Source: Kineothrix sp. MSJ-39
Lineage (GTDB): Bacteria; Bacillota; Clostridia; Lachnospirales; Lachnospiraceae
DNA: 64,000 nucleotides
NCBI RefSeq assembly: GCF_018917935.1
Contig: NZ_JAHLPN010000004.1
Coordinates: forward strand, 1-64,000
Direction of reading: 5' to 3'
Part shown: positions 7,374-16,791 of the stretch, one piece after another
Numbering within the stretch: the first letter of the stretch is position 1
Layout of the letters: every line of letters starts with the position of its first letter
Notes under the pieces: model-generated
Told to the model about the DNA's origin: nothing
What the model saw: only the letters and a program-made list of their open reading frames with translations
Databases searched by the model: none
Position numbers and translations under genes: made by a program

Positions 7374-8231
7374 ATGAACGAACAAAATGTAACTGCCGGT
7401 TTTAACGCCCCGGCTTCGCTTGTGCAGGCAAAGATCTCGGAGGGAAAAGCCAAAACTGAAATGCCGGTCTGGAAGGTACTGCTGCTCGGTATTTTTGCCG
7501 GTATGTTTATTGCCTTCGGTGCATCCTCCAGCAGTCTTGCCATCCATGCCATTGAAAATCCGGGTGTGGCAAAGCTGATCGCCGGACTGATCTTCCCGGC
7601 CGGACTGATGATGATCGTATTCGTCGGCGGCGAGCTTTTTACCGGAGACTGCATGATGCTGATGGGCAATCTGCATAAAAAATACAATGCACTTTCCATG
7701 ATCCGTGTCCTTGTGCTTGTGTATCTCAGCAATCTGGTCGGCTCCGTGATCATTGCCGCACTTGTTTACTTCAGCGGTCAGCTTGATATGTCCGCCGGAC
7801 TTTTAGGTGCTTTTACGATCAAGGTCGCTTACGGAAAGGCTACTCTTCCTTTCTCACGTGCTCTGTTTTCCGGTATCTTATGTAATATCTTAGTCTGTGT
7901 CGCAGTTCTGATGGCTGGCGCAGCCAAGGATATCGCAGGTAAAGTATTTGCGATCCTGTTCCCGATCATGGCATTTGTTATCGGCGGATATGAACACTGT
8001 GTTGCCAATATGTATTATATTCCTGCCGGTCTTATGGCACTTTCCAATGATACTTACAAACAGGCAGCCATGAATGCATACGGCTATACAGAAGCGCAGC
8101 TTGCAGCACTCAGTCTGAAAGGCTTCTTTATCAACAATCTGATCCCTGTTACGATCGGTAATATCATCGGTGGTATGGTCTTTGTCAGCATTCCGCTGTA
8201 TCTGATCCACAAAAAAGCCGTAACCAAATAA
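7374..8231 (+). CDS. Formate/nitrite transporter family channel
   Basis: This is a pentameric FocA/NirC-type channel for small monovalent anions (formate, nitrite or related). It has 285 residues and six membrane segments. Family signatures are IAFGASSS in the first helix, GGELFTGDCMML in the broken second helix, NLVGS in the third, and the gating His in YEHCVANMYYIPAGL. Formate is the likely substrate in a fermentative gut Clostridia, though no pyruvate formate-lyase gene is in the window to support that. It is a single-gene unit on the plus strand with its own promoter and a strong terminator. Confidence 0.92.
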   Translation: MNEQNVTAGFNAPASLVQAKISEGKAKTEMPVWKVLLLGIFAGMFIAFGASSSSLAIHAIENPGVAKLIAGLIFPAGLMMIVFVGGELFTGDCMMLMGNLHKKYNALSMIRVLVLVYLSNLVGSVIIAALVYFSGQLDMSAGLLGAFTIKVAYGKATLPFSRALFSGILCNILVCVAVLMAGAAKDIAGKVFAILFPIMAFVIGGYEHCVANMYYIPAGLMALSNDTYKQAAMNAYGYTEAQLAALSLKGFFINNLIPVTIGNIIGGMVFVSIPLYLIHKKAVTK

Positions 8232-8247
8232 GAGCTTTATTTCTGTC

Positions 8248-8279
8248 AAAAAAGATCCGGCTGACGCCGGATCTTTTTT
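8248..8279. terminator. Bidirectional terminator
   Basis: The stem GATCCGGC/GCCGGATC with a 4-base loop is flanked by A6 and T6. It serves the formate/nitrite channel gene (plus) and the secreted protein gene ending at 8304 (minus). Confidence 0.93.
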
Positions 8280-8303
8280 CTGTCTGCGTATTTACAGCAG
8301 ATA

Positions 8304-9152
8304 TTATTTTGTGTTCAGATAACTGATCACATAAGTTTCTGTATCAATTTCTTTTGTCTTTTTGTTCTTGTAAGTAATACGGATATATGTGCTGACACTC
8401 AGATCGTTTCCTTCATAGGCAAACCCTGTAGAAGCATTGTAGCTGTACTTTCTGGACGTTGCAATCTTGATCTTCTTACCGTTTTTGATCTTCTTATAAG
8501 TCAGAGTGTTATAATTTTCACCCTGTCCCAGAAAATTGCCCTGCTCCAGACTTACAAGGGAATAACCCTTCTGCAGTGTTACCTTGAGCGCACCGCTTTT
8601 CTTTGTGGCATACGGATTCATCTCCCATAAATCTTTTCCCGCATATTTGATCGATTTTACATGGGAGGTATTTATGCTGTGTGCTCTCTTTGCCGTAACC
8701 TTGATATTTCTTGTCCCGATCACACTGCCATTACTGTCTACAACATCAAAGCTGACCATATATTTACCCGGCTTTTTAGCAAAGTAGGCGATACGCGGGG
8801 AAGAATAAGTTGTCTTTGTTGTTGCCGCACTATAACTTCCCGTACTGTAATTATAACTATTTCTTGTCACCGTACTGTAATATTCCGTTGACTTTGTTGC
8901 CAGCAGATTTTTGTTGTTAGTTCTGACATTGGTAATACGATACTTATCTGTATCTTTTACATAAATATTGGTATAACCACCACACGCTCCGCCGCTTGTA
9001 TAATAATAGGCATATCCGGCTGTGATCGTATCCTCCTGCGGATACTCTACATAAGCGTCCTTATACTCCTGTGCCTGTGCCTGCACGCCTGCAAAGAGGA
9101 ACACACTAAGTACCAAAGCAAAGGCGGTCATCCATTTTCTAAATTGTTTCAT
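8304..9152 (-). CDS. Secreted beta-rich protein, paralogue of its upstream neighbour
   Basis: This 282-residue protein has a classical signal peptide (basic start, hydrophobic core, AQAQE cleavage region near residue 28). The mature part is Tyr/Thr/Lys-rich with alternating beta pattern and no catalytic motif. Aligned by eye with the product of the gene at 9166-10032, the same order of blocks is found: ITNVRTNNKNLLATKS versus ITGLKSNSSNLIVKAT, FAKKPGKYMVSFDVVD versus FAKKKGTYTISFTVKN, and a YAGK motif before the C-terminal half. Only 13 bases separate the two genes, so they are probably cotranscribed. The repeated fold suggests Ig-like or Big-like domains that bind at the cell surface. Confidence 0.8.
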   Translation of the reverse strand: MKQFRKWMTAFALVLSVFLFAGVQAQAQEYKDAYVEYPQEDTITAGYAYYYTSGGACGGYTNIYVKDTDKYRITNVRTNNKNLLATKSTEYYSTVTRNSYNYSTGSYSAATTKTTYSSPRIAYFAKKPGKYMVSFDVVDSNGSVIGTRNIKVTAKRAHSINTSHVKSIKYAGKDLWEMNPYATKKSGALKVTLQKGYSLVSLEQGNFLGQGENYNTLTYKKIKNGKKIKIATSRKYSYNASTGFAYEGNDLSVSTYIRITYKNKKTKEIDTETYVISYLNTK

Positions 9153-9165
9153 ATTGCATACCTCC

Positions 9166-10032
9166 TTACTTGTTCTGGTAAATAATATAGCGCAGATAGT
9201 CGGTTGTGATCTTCAGTTTTGTATCGTAATAAGTGATCTTAACGACCGTTGTCGGATAGATCAGATCATAACTTCGTCCACTTACTGATTTATATATATA
9301 TCCATCGCTACGAGAAATATCTTGTGTAAAAAAGACCATCTGATAATTTGTCTGTGTTCCCAATGTAATCTTTGAACCGTTCTTCACAGTTTTATAGACA
9401 GGTTCATTTTTCTCATCCATCGTTGTTGCGATCGCGATCGATTTGATCTTATAGGTCGGACTGGCTTTAACGCTGAGCTTGCCGCTTCCCTTTTTGGAAA
9501 GAATAGCATACATGTTTATTCCGTCCTCTGCTTTTTTCCCCGCATAAGAGAAGGATGCGGTCGGAGATTCAATATCTGTTACATATACCTTTATCTTCTT
9601 GGTGCACACCTTTTTATTGGCAGCATTTTTTACCGTAAAGGATATGGTATAGGTTCCTTTTTTCTTTGCAAAAATACCGATACTCTGTGATACCTTTAAT
9701 CCGGCGCCCTCTGCCAGACCTTTCACAGCAGGAACGATAGCTCCGCCTTCTCCTGCTTTGGTTTTACGTGTTGCCTTTACGATCAGATTACTGCTGTTTG
9801 ACTTCAGTCCTGTAATGTAAGCTCCCTCATGCAACAGATATACACTTGTACTGTAGTTTGTGGCTGAATGCTCTGTCGCACGGATCGCGGTCTGATAAGC
9901 CACGCCGTTTTTCTGATCATACGTGTACGTTGTTGTTTTGGTTGCTGCCTGCACTTTTACCGGTGCTGCGAACGCACTGATCGCAAGTGTCAGAGCAAGC
10001 AGTCCTGCTAAAAACTTACTGCATTTCTTCAT
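9166..10032 (-). CDS. Secreted beta-rich protein, first of a tandem paralogous pair
   Basis: This 288-residue protein has a signal peptide ending near VQAA (residue 29). The mature protein appears to be made of two Ig-like beta domains: a first one ending in KVCTKKIKVYV, and a second starting SFSYAGKK. It is divergent from, but collinear with, the downstream gene product, which indicates an old tandem duplication. No anchoring signal (LPXTG, choline or SLH repeats) is visible, so it may be released or bound non-covalently. It has a good GGAGGG ribosome site. Function unknown. Confidence 0.8.
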   Translation of the reverse strand: MKKCSKFLAGLLALTLAISAFAAPVKVQAATKTTTYTYDQKNGVAYQTAIRATEHSATNYSTSVYLLHEGAYITGLKSNSSNLIVKATRKTKAGEGGAIVPAVKGLAEGAGLKVSQSIGIFAKKKGTYTISFTVKNAANKKVCTKKIKVYVTDIESPTASFSYAGKKAEDGINMYAILSKKGSGKLSVKASPTYKIKSIAIATTMDEKNEPVYKTVKNGSKITLGTQTNYQMVFFTQDISRSDGYIYKSVSGRSYDLIYPTTVVKITYYDTKLKITTDYLRYIIYQNK

Positions 10033-10058
10033 GAAAACCCTCCTTTTATTTTTCCGGT

Positions 10059-11015
10059 TTAACGCTCTTCACGGAAATAATTGTTTCCGAGCGCTTCCGG
10101 CATATTACTGTTTCGTCTGTTGCGGATAGAACTGATAACCAGCACGATCGCTGTGATCAGGAATGGTAGCATATCGTAAAATGCGATTGGGAACGGAAAT
10201 ACCGACTGTGGGATATAGTACTTCAGAATACGCAGTGCACCAAATACAAAAGATCCCCAGATTGCAAAGGTCGGTCTCCAGGAAGCAAAAATAACAAGTG
10301 CTACTGCGATCCAGCCAAGACCACCTACATTATCGCTGATCCATACACCACCGTTGATGATCATAGAACAATATGCGCCGCCGATACCACAGATCGCACC
10401 ACCGGCTATAATATTAATGTATTTCCATTTCGTCACCTGAATACCTGCCGCATCCGCTGCTGCAGGATTCTGTCCGATCGCCTGTACATTCAGACCTGTT
10501 TTTGTCTTACCAAGATAAATACCGCAAAGAATCGCGATCAGGATACCAAGATAAACAAACGGGTTATAAGAGAATAAAAGCGGTCCTGCAACCGGAATAT
10601 CGGAAAGTCCCGGAATATGGATGCTCCGCATCGCTGCTGTAATATGCTCCGGTAGTTTCAAAGTACCGTCTGGTGATTTTGCGATCATCATAACACCGAT
10701 GAAGTTGGCAAGTCCGATACCAAAGATTGTAAGCGTCAGACCCGTTACGTTCTGGTTTGCCATAAATGTAACCGTCAAAAGTGCATAGATCAATGCGCTG
10801 AGTGCGCCTGCCAGAGCTGAGGCTAAAATAGCAATGACAAAGCTGTCTGTCTGATAACCTGCCATAAATCCTGCGCAGGCACCGATCGACATCATGCCTT
10901 CCACACCCAGATTCAGATGCCCTGTTTTTTCGGAAAGAATCTCTCCTACCGTACCATATAATAAAGGAGTTCCGGCAAGTACTGCCGCTACCAAGAATTT
11001 AATTACCATATCCAT
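10059..11015 (-). CDS. Nucleoside ABC transporter permease, NupQ-like
   Basis: This is the second permease of a BMP-family (NupNOPQ/YufOPQ-like) importer, with 318 residues and about eight to nine membrane helices. Family features include EKTGHLNLGVEGMMSIGA near the N-terminus and TGLNVQAIGQNPAAADAAGI, the cytoplasmic loop that couples to the ATPase. The start overlaps the stop of the preceding permease by one base (TAATG), so translation is probably coupled. A purine nucleoside is the most likely substrate, judged from the lipoprotein and subunit family. Confidence 0.92.
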   Translation of the reverse strand: MDMVIKFLVAAVLAGTPLLYGTVGEILSEKTGHLNLGVEGMMSIGACAGFMAGYQTDSFVIAILASALAGALSALIYALLTVTFMANQNVTGLTLTIFGIGLANFIGVMMIAKSPDGTLKLPEHITAAMRSIHIPGLSDIPVAGPLLFSYNPFVYLGILIAILCGIYLGKTKTGLNVQAIGQNPAAADAAGIQVTKWKYINIIAGGAICGIGGAYCSMIINGGVWISDNVGGLGWIAVALVIFASWRPTFAIWGSFVFGALRILKYYIPQSVFPFPIAFYDMLPFLITAIVLVISSIRNRRNSNMPEALGNNYFREER

Positions 11016-12100
11016 TATTTGTCTCCTCCTTTACTTCTTCCTACAAATTTATAGCGGACGAAGAATTCACAGCCCAGAATGAAGAATAAAATAATTCCCT
11101 GCAGCACATCCGCACAGTCTGTGGAAAGTCCGAAGGATGACTGTACAACACTGCTGCCCTTCTCCAGTACCGCAAACAGGAAGGAAACGATCAGTATCAC
11201 AAACGGATTCAGCTGTGACAGCCATGCAACGATAATTGCTGTAAATCCGACACCGCCTGCTACATTCATGGTCAGTGTAACATCGGAACCGCTTGCCTGG
11301 ATCATACCACCCAGACCACAGATCGCACCACTTAAAAACATCGTCTTTAAAATGATCTTCTTGACATTCATACCGGCATATCTTGCTGTATCCTGGCTGA
11401 CACCGACAACACCGATCTCATAACCGGACTTGCTGAACTTCAGATATACAAATACGATCACAACCAGAAGCAATGCCACAATCCAGCCACACTGGATACC
11501 TGCTACCTTATCCAGCGCCGCATTGGCGTCAAATCTCTGGATCTTGGAAAAACCGTTTGCCGCCGGATCTCTCCATGGGCCATCCTGCAGATAGGATACA
11601 AAATACATCGCAATGTAATTCAGCATCAGGGTAAACAGCGTTTCGTTTGTATTAAACTTCACCTTAAAAAATGCAGGGATCAGTCCCCAGAGACCGCCGC
11701 CCACAATACCTGCCACTGCCATCACCAGAAGCAGTACAACGTGATTCCAGTTGCTGCAGTAAAGAGCAAAGAAAGAAGCACAGGTTGCCCCGAAAATAAG
11801 CTGTCCTTCCGCACCGATGTTCCAGAAACGCATCTTAAAAGCAAGCGTCACACCGAGGGAGCAAATCAGAAGCGGAATCATGATCTTGACCGTCGCCTGT
11901 ACAGCCATGGCACTTCTGAATGCACCGGTAACGATCGTACCATAGATCACAAACGGATTATAGCCGATACACAGGATAAAAATACCTCCTGCCACAAGTG
12001 ATAATAAAATAGCGAGCAGACGTAAAATAAGGATCTGTCTGTTTCCCATCTCCGCACGTTTGACTGTACGCAGAAGCGGTTCTTTTGTGTGTTTATTCAT
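11015..12100 (-). CDS. Nucleoside ABC transporter permease, NupP-like
   Basis: This is the first membrane subunit (361 residues) of the same importer. It has a basic cytoplasmic N-terminus and about nine hydrophobic helices. Family signatures are FWNIGAEGQLIFGA, FNTNETLFTLMLNYIA and the coupling loop YEIGVVGVSQDTARYAGM. The start overlaps the end of the ATPase gene by 8 bases, and the gene is joined to the next permease by TAATG, giving a tight operon. Confidence 0.92.
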   Translation of the reverse strand: MNKHTKEPLLRTVKRAEMGNRQILILRLLAILLSLVAGGIFILCIGYNPFVIYGTIVTGAFRSAMAVQATVKIMIPLLICSLGVTLAFKMRFWNIGAEGQLIFGATCASFFALYCSNWNHVVLLLVMAVAGIVGGGLWGLIPAFFKVKFNTNETLFTLMLNYIAMYFVSYLQDGPWRDPAANGFSKIQRFDANAALDKVAGIQCGWIVALLLVVIVFVYLKFSKSGYEIGVVGVSQDTARYAGMNVKKIILKTMFLSGAICGLGGMIQASGSDVTLTMNVAGGVGFTAIIVAWLSQLNPFVILIVSFLFAVLEKGSSVVQSSFGLSTDCADVLQGIILFFILGCEFFVRYKFVGRSKGGDK

Positions 12101-13634
12101 TTGTCTGCCCTCCCTTCGTCATTTCTTCCGCAGCATCTTCCGTATCGCCTGTCATCAGCAGACCGATCTGTTCTTTGGTTGCCGTTCTGGCATCCAGGAT
12201 ACCTGTGATCTTGCCGTGACACAGTACCATGATCCGGTCGGAAAGCTCCAGAAGCACATCCAGATCTTCTCCGATATACATGACTGCCACATTTTTCTTC
12301 TTCTGTTCATTTAACAGATCATAGATCACGTAAGAAGAATTGATATCAAGTCCACGCACCGGATAAGCTGTGATCAGCAGATTCGGTTCTGATTCGATCT
12401 CACGTCCCAGAAGAACCTTCTGTACATTACCGCCACTCATCATACGCACAGGCGTTTCAATGCTTGGCGTTACAATACTCAGCTTCTCAACTAACTTCGC
12501 TGCAAGCTCCTTTGCCGGTTTTCTTCTGACAAACGGTCCTTTGCCTGCTTTATAACTCTTGAGCAGCATATTATCTGTCATACCCATCGTGGAAACAAGT
12601 CCCATACCGAGACGATCCTCCGGTACGAAACTCATACTGATGCCCAGATTGATGATCTCGGAAGGTGTCTTACCGAGCAGATTTGTCTTTTTATAAAGGA
12701 TTGCGCCTTCCTTTGCCTGCATCAGACCTGCAATCGTCTCGCAAAGCTCTTTCTGTCCGCTGCCTGCTACACCTGCCACACCGAGGATCTCTCCTTTTTT
12801 GATCTCAAAAGAAATATCATCCAATCCCTTTGAGCCGTCCGGCTTATCAACCGAAAGATCTACGACCTTTAGGATCGTATCCACATGCTCCGGCTCCGGT
12901 CTGTCAATTTCCAGACTAACTTTTCTGCCGACCATTAACTCTGTCAGCGTCTGTTTATTGCTTTTGGCCGTTTCTACCGTTTCAATACTCTTTCCTTTGC
13001 GCAGGATCGTCACACGATCGCTGATCTCCAGCACTTCCTGCAGCTTATGCGTGATAATGATGATCGCACAGCCTTTCTCCTTCATCTTGCGGAGAATATC
13101 AAAAAGCCGTTCCGTTTCCTGCGGTGTCAGAACCGCTGTCGGCTCATCCAAAATCAAAATATCCGCACCTTTATATAAAACCTTTACGATCTCTACGGTC
13201 TGTTTTTCACTGACACTCATTTCGTAGACACGTTTTTCCGGTTCAATTTCCAATCCAAATTTATCACAGATTTCCTTGATCTTCTGGCTCAGTTCCTTAT
13301 CTGTGAGTCTCTTTCCCTTTGTTCCGATCACAATATTGTCCATTGCCCGAAACGAATCCACCAGTTTAAAATGCTGATGGATCATACCGATTCCGAGATG
13401 CATCGCATCTACCGGCGAATTGATCGCCACGGTCTGTCCATTTACCAGTATCTCCCCGCTGTCCGGATGATAAATACCGGAAAGCATATTCATCAGAGTT
13501 GTCTTTCCTGATCCGTTTTCTCCAAGCAGTGCCAGGATTTCACCCTTTTTCACCTTCAGATCAATCTGATCGTTTGCAACCACACTACCGAAGGTCTTCG
13601 TTATTTTTTTACACTCGATTGCATAATCTGCCAT
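12093..13634 (-). CDS. Nucleoside ABC transporter ATPase with two nucleotide-binding domains, NupO-like
   Basis: This 513-residue tandem ATPase powers the two permeases. The first domain has Walker A GENGSGKT, signature MSVSEKQ and Walker B ILILDEPTAVL. The second has Walker A-like GVAGSGQKE and the signature MSGGNVQK. Its Walker B, LLITAYPVRGLD, lacks the catalytic acidic residue, which is usual for the second half in this family. The ATG at 13634 with an AGAGGT ribosome site is preferred to a TTG two codons earlier. A hairpin separates it from the binding-protein gene. Confidence 0.93.
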   Translation of the reverse strand: MADYAIECKKITKTFGSVVANDQIDLKVKKGEILALLGENGSGKTTLMNMLSGIYHPDSGEILVNGQTVAINSPVDAMHLGIGMIHQHFKLVDSFRAMDNIVIGTKGKRLTDKELSQKIKEICDKFGLEIEPEKRVYEMSVSEKQTVEIVKVLYKGADILILDEPTAVLTPQETERLFDILRKMKEKGCAIIIITHKLQEVLEISDRVTILRKGKSIETVETAKSNKQTLTELMVGRKVSLEIDRPEPEHVDTILKVVDLSVDKPDGSKGLDDISFEIKKGEILGVAGVAGSGQKELCETIAGLMQAKEGAILYKKTNLLGKTPSEIINLGISMSFVPEDRLGMGLVSTMGMTDNMLLKSYKAGKGPFVRRKPAKELAAKLVEKLSIVTPSIETPVRMMSGGNVQKVLLGREIESEPNLLITAYPVRGLDINSSYVIYDLLNEQKKKNVAVMYIGEDLDVLLELSDRIMVLCHGKITGILDARTATKEQIGLLMTGDTEDAAEEMTKGGQTNE

Positions 13635-13673
13635 ACTCAACCTCTTTGTACCTTACCTGTTTCTTCCCTATAA

Positions 13674-13713
13674 AATTCAAGGGGGACCACCATTGAGAGA
13701 TCCCCCTTGATTA
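13674..13713 (-). terminator. Stem-loop between binding-protein and ATPase genes
   Basis: TCAAGGGGGA (13677-13686) pairs TCCCCCTTGA (13701-13710), a 10-bp stem. On the minus strand it is followed by TTTTAT. As in many ABC operons, it can partly terminate transcription and protect the 3' end of the abundant binding-protein message. Confidence 0.7.
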
Positions 13714-13737
13714 AATTGACTTAATCAGTCAAAATGT

Positions 13738-14970
13738 TTATTTTACTACTACGTTCTTGAAGTACCAGTTCATATTGCCTGTGATATCAGCATCAGCCAT
13801 ATGCTCGCCTTCTGTACCAACTGTAGAACCGTCGTTTGTTTCGATCACACCATCGAATACATCCCAGTCACCGGACTCGATCTTAGCTGTAGCTTCGTCG
13901 ATTGCTTCCTGTGTACCGTCTGCTGCGAAATCAGCAAGTGGTGCAATGTTTACAAGACCGTCACTCATACCACCGAAGTAGTTAGAACCATCCCAAGTAC
14001 CGTTGATCACTGATTCAACAGCCTGTGTATAGTATGCTGACCAATCCCACATAACAGATGTGATAGCTGCCTTTGGAGCATCCTTGGACATATCTGAGTT
14101 GTAACCAACACCAAATACGCCTGCCTGTTCAGCTGCGAGCTGTGGGTTTGGTGTATCGCAGTGCTGTGCGATCACATCACAACCGGCATCGATCAGAGCC
14201 TGTGCAGCCTGTGTCTCACCTTCCGGATCATACCAGCTGTTTGTAACCTTTACATATACTTCACAATCAGGATTTACAGAGTAAGCGCCCATTGCGAATG
14301 CATTGATACCACCTGTACACTCAGAGTTTTCCTGACCCATTGCGGATACATAACCAAGCTTGTTTGTTGTTGTCTTCAGACCTGCTGCAATACCTGCAAG
14401 GTATCTTGCCTGATAGATTCTACCAAAGTAGTTATTGAAGTTAGTGCCGTTTGATTTATAACCTGTTGCATGAGAGAAAATAACATCCGGATATTCTGCA
14501 GCAAGCTGTTCACATGTATCCATGTAACCCCAGCTTGTAGCGAAGATGATGTTACATCCTTCTTCGATACATTCCAGCATTGCATTTTCGATTGCTGTTG
14601 TATCACCGTCATCTACGTTAAGTTTACGAACGATCTGATCATCAGACAGACCTAATGTCTGCTGCATACCTACGATACCCTGATCATGTGCATAAGAGTA
14701 ACCGCTTCCTGTTGCAGGATCACCAATGTGGATCACACCAACCTTGATATCCTCTTTTGCGATAGCCGGCATAACGCCTGCTTTGTCAGCTGCATCTGCT
14801 GTCTCATCAGTTGCTTCGTCTGTAGCTGCATCAGTTGCTGCATCTGTAGCTTCGTCTGTTGTCTCTTCTGTCTGAGCTGCATTGTCAGTTGCGTCATTGC
14901 TTGCGCCACATGCGCATAAAGAAGCAACCATAGCGACAGAAAGAAGAATGCTTAATAATTTTTTCTTCAT
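13738..14970 (-). CDS. BMP-family nucleoside-binding lipoprotein
   Basis: This is the substrate-binding subunit of the importer. A lipoprotein signal peptide with LCAC (lipidated Cys21) is followed by a low-complexity Thr/Asp/Glu/Ala linker (residues about 33-65, repeats of ATDEATDA) that spans the wall. The BMP/PnrA fold follows, with IKVGVIHIGDPATGSGYSYAHDQG and GRIYQARYLAGIAAGL. Proteins of this family bind purine nucleosides. Being first in the operon and followed by a hairpin fits its need for higher dosage. The ribosome site GAGGAGG is strong. Confidence 0.92.
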   Translation of the reverse strand: MKKKLLSILLSVAMVASLCACGASNDATDNAAQTEETTDEATDAATDAATDEATDETADAADKAGVMPAIAKEDIKVGVIHIGDPATGSGYSYAHDQGIVGMQQTLGLSDDQIVRKLNVDDGDTTAIENAMLECIEEGCNIIFATSWGYMDTCEQLAAEYPDVIFSHATGYKSNGTNFNNYFGRIYQARYLAGIAAGLKTTTNKLGYVSAMGQENSECTGGINAFAMGAYSVNPDCEVYVKVTNSWYDPEGETQAAQALIDAGCDVIAQHCDTPNPQLAAEQAGVFGVGYNSDMSKDAPKAAITSVMWDWSAYYTQAVESVINGTWDGSNYFGGMSDGLVNIAPLADFAADGTQEAIDEATAKIESGDWDVFDGVIETNDGSTVGTEGEHMADADITGNMNWYFKNVVVK

Positions 14971-15097
14971 AATGTCCTCCTCTTTAGACCTTTCATGAAA
15001 TTTTAAACTACAAAGGTTACTTTATATTATTTTTCAGTAAATTTCAACACCCATTTTCAAATTATGTGCTATTATGCACGTATTCCGGCAAGATTCA

Positions 15098-16102
15098 CTA
15101 TTCCCACGCAAGCTCCGGCTTTTTATCGCGGAACATCAGATCTTTAACCGCATCCTTTGCAGGCTTGTTCTCAAACAGAATCTCATTGACCTCTTCAATG
15201 ATCGGCATATCGATCTTGTACTTCTGTGCAAGTTCTTTGGCTGCCTTTGCGGAATAAACACCTTCCACAACCATCTTGACCTCAGCCATGGCTTCATCCA
15301 TCGTCTTACCCTGTCCCATTAAAATACCGGCTCTTCTGTTGCGGGAATGCATGGAAGCACAGGTCACGATCAGATCACCGATTCCGGAAAGGCCTGTAAA
15401 TGTCTCCGGCTTACCACCCATGGCTACACCTAAGCGTGAAATTTCCGCAATACCTCTGGTGATCAGGGCTGCTTTTGTGTTATCTCCGCAGCCGAGTCCG
15501 TCTGCGATACCGGCTGCCAGTGCCACGACATTTTTCAGAGCTGCACCAACCTCGATTCCCAGAATATCAGGGCTTGTATAAACACGGAAATAAGCATTGT
15601 TCATGAAAATATTCTGGATATATTCCGCTGTCTGTTTTGTTCTTGCACCGACTACGCAGGTCGTCGGCATATCCTTTCCGACTTCTTCCGCATGGGAAGG
15701 TCCGGATAATACAGCTACATCCGCCTGTGGGATCTCCTGCTCGATGATCTGGGATAAGGTCATTAACGTATGTTCTTCGATTCCTTTTGCTACATTGACA
15801 ATAATCTGTCCTTCCGCCACATATTCACGCATTGATTTTGCCGTACTTCTTGTAAAAGAAGAAGGTACAGCCAGTACGAGCAGATCCTTTCCGTCGATTG
15901 CTTTCTTTAAATCTGTGGTAAACTCCATGCTTTCCGGCAGTTTTACGCCCGGCAGTTTATCTACGTGCTCATGCTTTTCCTGCAGCATTTTGACTTCCGC
16001 CTCTATAATAGACCATACGATCACGTCATGTCCGTTATTTGCAAGCAGTCTGGAAAGTGCTGTTCCCCAGCTTCCTGCACCGATCACACCAATTTTTGCC
16101 AT
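15098..16102 (-). CDS. gpsA: Glycerol-3-phosphate dehydrogenase [NAD(P)+]
   Basis: GpsA reduces dihydroxyacetone phosphate to sn-glycerol 3-phosphate, the backbone for phospholipids. Its N-terminal Rossmann motif is GVIGAGSWGTALSRLLANNGHDV. Other family blocks are SGPSHAEEV, the catalytic Lys region GVGAALKNVVALAAG-like (EVGAALKNVVALAAGIADGLG), and FTGLSGIGDLIVTCASMHSRNR. Its 334 residues are the usual length. It lies 3 bases downstream of plsY, the enzyme that uses its product. Confidence 0.97.
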   Translation of the reverse strand: MAKIGVIGAGSWGTALSRLLANNGHDVIVWSIIEAEVKMLQEKHEHVDKLPGVKLPESMEFTTDLKKAIDGKDLLVLAVPSSFTRSTAKSMREYVAEGQIIVNVAKGIEEHTLMTLSQIIEQEIPQADVAVLSGPSHAEEVGKDMPTTCVVGARTKQTAEYIQNIFMNNAYFRVYTSPDILGIEVGAALKNVVALAAGIADGLGCGDNTKAALITRGIAEISRLGVAMGGKPETFTGLSGIGDLIVTCASMHSRNRRAGILMGQGKTMDEAMAEVKMVVEGVYSAKAAKELAQKYKIDMPIIEEVNEILFENKPAKDAVKDLMFRDKKPELAWE

Positions 16103-16105
16103 CTT

Positions 16106-16756
16106 TTAATCCTCCCTGTTAGCCTTGAACAGATACGTCTTTCGTTCTGTTCCGGCAAATAATCTCTTTATATTTTCTTTATGTCTGGCAAATGCCATGA
16201 CCATCAGGAACATGCCGACCGCATACATTTCCAGAAGTGCAGGCTGGCTCATTCCGAAATAACCCTTTTGTCCCAAAACGATCAGCTCCGTGATAAATCC
16301 GACATACACAGCCAATGAGCCGACCGATACATAATGTGTTGTAAAAAACAACAAACAGAAGATTGGAGCTGCCACAATCAGAAAAGGCCAGTGAAATGCC
16401 AGAATCAATCCTGCTGTTGCTGCAATTCCTTTTCCTCCCTTAAACTGCAGATAAAATGGGAAATTGTGTCCTAAAATAGCACCTGCAGCCGCATAGAGAG
16501 ATAAAAGCGGCAATATATCCGGATATTTGTTTTTAAACAGGAGTCTGACCAGTTCTACCGCGAAAAAGCATTTAAACACATCGCCTAAAAATACGATCAG
16601 TCCGGCTTTCTTTCCAAGCACCCGGAGTGCATTTGTTGTACCCGCATTTCCACTTCCGTGCTCCCTGATATCAATATGGTTCATCTTTCCATAGATAAAT
16701 GCCGTCTGGAACAGACCGAAGACATAACCGATCGCCAGACAAATAACTCGTTCCAT
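16106..16756 (-). CDS. plsY: Glycerol-3-phosphate acyltransferase PlsY
   Basis: PlsY is an integral membrane acyltransferase that moves an acyl group from acyl phosphate to sn-glycerol 3-phosphate, the first committed phospholipid step. Its 216 residues have several membrane spans. Signatures are REHGSGNAGTTNALRVLGKKAG, HNFPFYLQFKGGKGIAAT and the C-terminal ARHKENIKRLFAGTE. It sits between der and gpsA on one strand, a common Clostridia order. Confidence 0.96.
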   Translation of the reverse strand: MERVICLAIGYVFGLFQTAFIYGKMNHIDIREHGSGNAGTTNALRVLGKKAGLIVFLGDVFKCFFAVELVRLLFKNKYPDILPLLSLYAAAGAILGHNFPFYLQFKGGKGIAATAGLILAFHWPFLIVAAPIFCLLFFTTHYVSVGSLAVYVGFITELIVLGQKGYFGMSQPALLEMYAVGMFLMVMAFARHKENIKRLFAGTERKTYLFKANRED

Positions 16757-16791
16757 TTTCTTACCCTCGCTTTTATCCTGTATTGTCTCTT

